A DNA stretch of 7,249 nucleotides from Planctomycetota bacterium (GTDB lineage: Bacteria > Planctomycetota > Planctomycetia > Pirellulales > Pirellulaceae): assembly GCA_019347795.1 (NCBI GenBank), contig JAHWKS010000259.1, positions 1-7,249 on the forward strand, read 5' to 3'. Positions within the stretch are counted from its first letter, which is position 1, and every line of letters begins with the position of its first letter. A program made the position numbers and the translations under genes. Below are positions 6,653 through 7,249 of the stretch, piece by piece. The notes under the pieces were generated by a model. That model was not told where the DNA came from, did not search any database, and worked only from the letters and a program-made list of their open reading frames with translations.

Positions 6653-6865
6653 ATGTTCGGTGTTGGTTACCACGAACTGTTGATCATCATGATCATCATC
6701 CTGGTCCTCTTCGGCGGTTCGCGCCTGCCCAGCCTGATGCGAAACATGGGCCGCAGCGTGACCGAGTTCAAGAAGGGAATGTCCGGCCAGTATGAAGAGG
6801 AAGACGAAGATGACGAGCCGCCGCAAAAGGAGCCTCTTGGGACCGACCAGAACAAGACGGTCTAA
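6653..6865 (+). CDS. tatA: Twin-arginine translocase subunit TatA/E-type, first copy
   Basis: This 70-residue inner-membrane protein belongs to the family that oligomerises to let folded proteins with RR signal peptides cross the membrane. It has the TatA plan: MFGVGYHELLII with E8, one transmembrane helix (about 9-20), the hinge FGGSRLP (20-26), an amphipathic helix LMRNMGRSVTEFKKG (28-42) and a very acidic tail EEEDEDDE. The ATG at 6653 has AAGGG (6641-6645) 7 bases upstream and gives the usual TatA beginning. A longer in-frame start at TTG 6524 also has a good ribosome site but would place 43 odd residues before the helix. The gene is followed after 30 bases by a second tatA in what should be one transcript from the promoter at 6473-6500. 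No tatC is in view. Confidence 0.88.
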   Translation: MFGVGYHELLIIMIIILVLFGGSRLPSLMRNMGRSVTEFKKGMSGQYEEEDEDDEPPQKEPLGTDQNKTV

Positions 6866-6895
6866 CGGCCCCTCCTCCCCTTTGCAGGTGAAGCG

Positions 6896-7195
6896 ATGTT
6901 TGGTCTGGGAATGCAGGAGCTGGTGATCATCGCCGTGGTGGCGATCTTGCTGTTCGGCAAGAATCTGCCGGGAGTGGCGAAGTCGCTCGGCTCCAGTTAC
7001 CGCGAATTTCGGAAGGGGCTCTTCGACTTGCAGAAGAGCATCGACTTTGACGACGACAGCAGCAGCTACAAGTCGAAGCCGAAGTCGTACTCCGCCTCCA
7101 CTTACGACGACTACGACGATTACGACGAGGCGACCGCCCCCAAGTTCGAGCCGCCGCCCGGCGAGCCGAAGCTGGAGTCCGGCGCCGAACGGTAG
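6896..7195 (+). CDS. tatA: Twin-arginine translocase subunit TatA/E-type, second copy
   Basis: This 99-residue TatA paralogue starts MFGLGMQELVIIAVVAILLFG: E8, a transmembrane helix (about 9-20), hinge FGKNLPG (20-26) and amphipathic helix VAKSLGSSYREFRKG (27-41). The tail is longer than in the first copy and very acidic and tyrosine-rich (STYDDYDDYDE, about residues 68-78), then proline-rich. AGGTGA lies 4 bases before the ATG. The two copies differ in hinge and tail, so they are diverged paralogues and not a fresh duplication. One may serve a TatB-like role. However, both have the TatA-type FG hinge and short amphipathic helix, so the TatA label is safer. Confidence 0.88.
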   Translation: MFGLGMQELVIIAVVAILLFGKNLPGVAKSLGSSYREFRKGLFDLQKSIDFDDDSSSYKSKPKSYSASTYDDYDDYDEATAPKFEPPPGEPKLESGAER

Positions 7196-7204
7196 TCCGC
7201 GCGA

Positions 7205-7223
7205 CCGCCGAACCGCACGGCGG
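7205..7223. terminator. Possible GC-rich hairpin after the tatA pair
   Basis: CCGCCG (7205-7210) and CGGCGG (7218-7223) form a 6-bp stem with the loop AACCGCA, 10 bases after the second tatA stop. A second, bulged dyad TGAACC/GGcTTCA sits at 7233-7248. Neither is followed by a T-run before the window ends, so termination is only suggested by position. Confidence 0.25.
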
Positions 7224-7249
7224 GCGCTTGAGTGAACCTTCGGCTTCAA

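Noticed and set aside
6340..6654. Minus-strand small protein with a RSVSEG...SLTLRA sequence
   Set aside because: These residues are the translated arms of the 21-bp inverted repeat, so this is a repeat-derived false gene.
6461..7249. Minus-strand frame covering both tatA genes
   Set aside because: Its translation mirrors the acidic and hydrophobic tatA codons (poly-valine and leucine runs) and has no family features. The plus-strand tatA genes explain the region.

Overview
The window looks like a chromosomal segment from a GC-rich bacterium, most likely a planctomycete of the Pirellulales type. That assignment is an inference. It rests on dispersed palindromes next to genes, a secreted CehA/McbA-type metallohydrolase, two tandem tatA genes without a tatB or tatC beside them, and -10 elements reading TAGAAT. 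No rRNA, tRNA, CRISPR array, insertion sequence or transposase was seen.

Left edge (1-796): an accessory-looking stretch. It starts with the 3' end of a comparatively AT-rich gene that looks like a SMI1/KNR4 (SUKH) protein. A 25-bp palindromic repeat follows, then a minus-strand hicA-hicB toxin-antitoxin pair with a 4-base GTGA overlap.

Middle (910-3939): a large minus-strand gene encodes a Sec-exported PHP-like (CehA/McbA family) metallohydrolase. It is divergent, across about 290 bp, from a short GT2-type glycosyltransferase-like gene whose metal-binding motif has degenerated.

Right half (3968-7249): all genes are on the plus strand. They are a beta-hydroxyacid (3-hydroxyisobutyrate-type) dehydrogenase with its own extended -10 promoter, an AAA ATPase with an N-terminal winged helix and an unusually long insert between Walker A and Walker B, and a tatA-tatA pair behind a near-consensus TTGACA-N16-TAGAAT promoter. 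Three strong palindromes lie 2 to 33 bases after stop codons. Two of them are near-identical inverted copies of one element, and the third is a 21-bp perfect inverted repeat.

Only two gene pairs look co-transcribed: hicA with hicB, and the two tatA genes. The other genes appear to be single units with unrelated jobs. The least explained items are the winged-helix AAA ATPase, the glycosyltransferase-like protein without its DxD motif, and the gene-end palindromes. I did not find a convincing wholly new multi-gene system.
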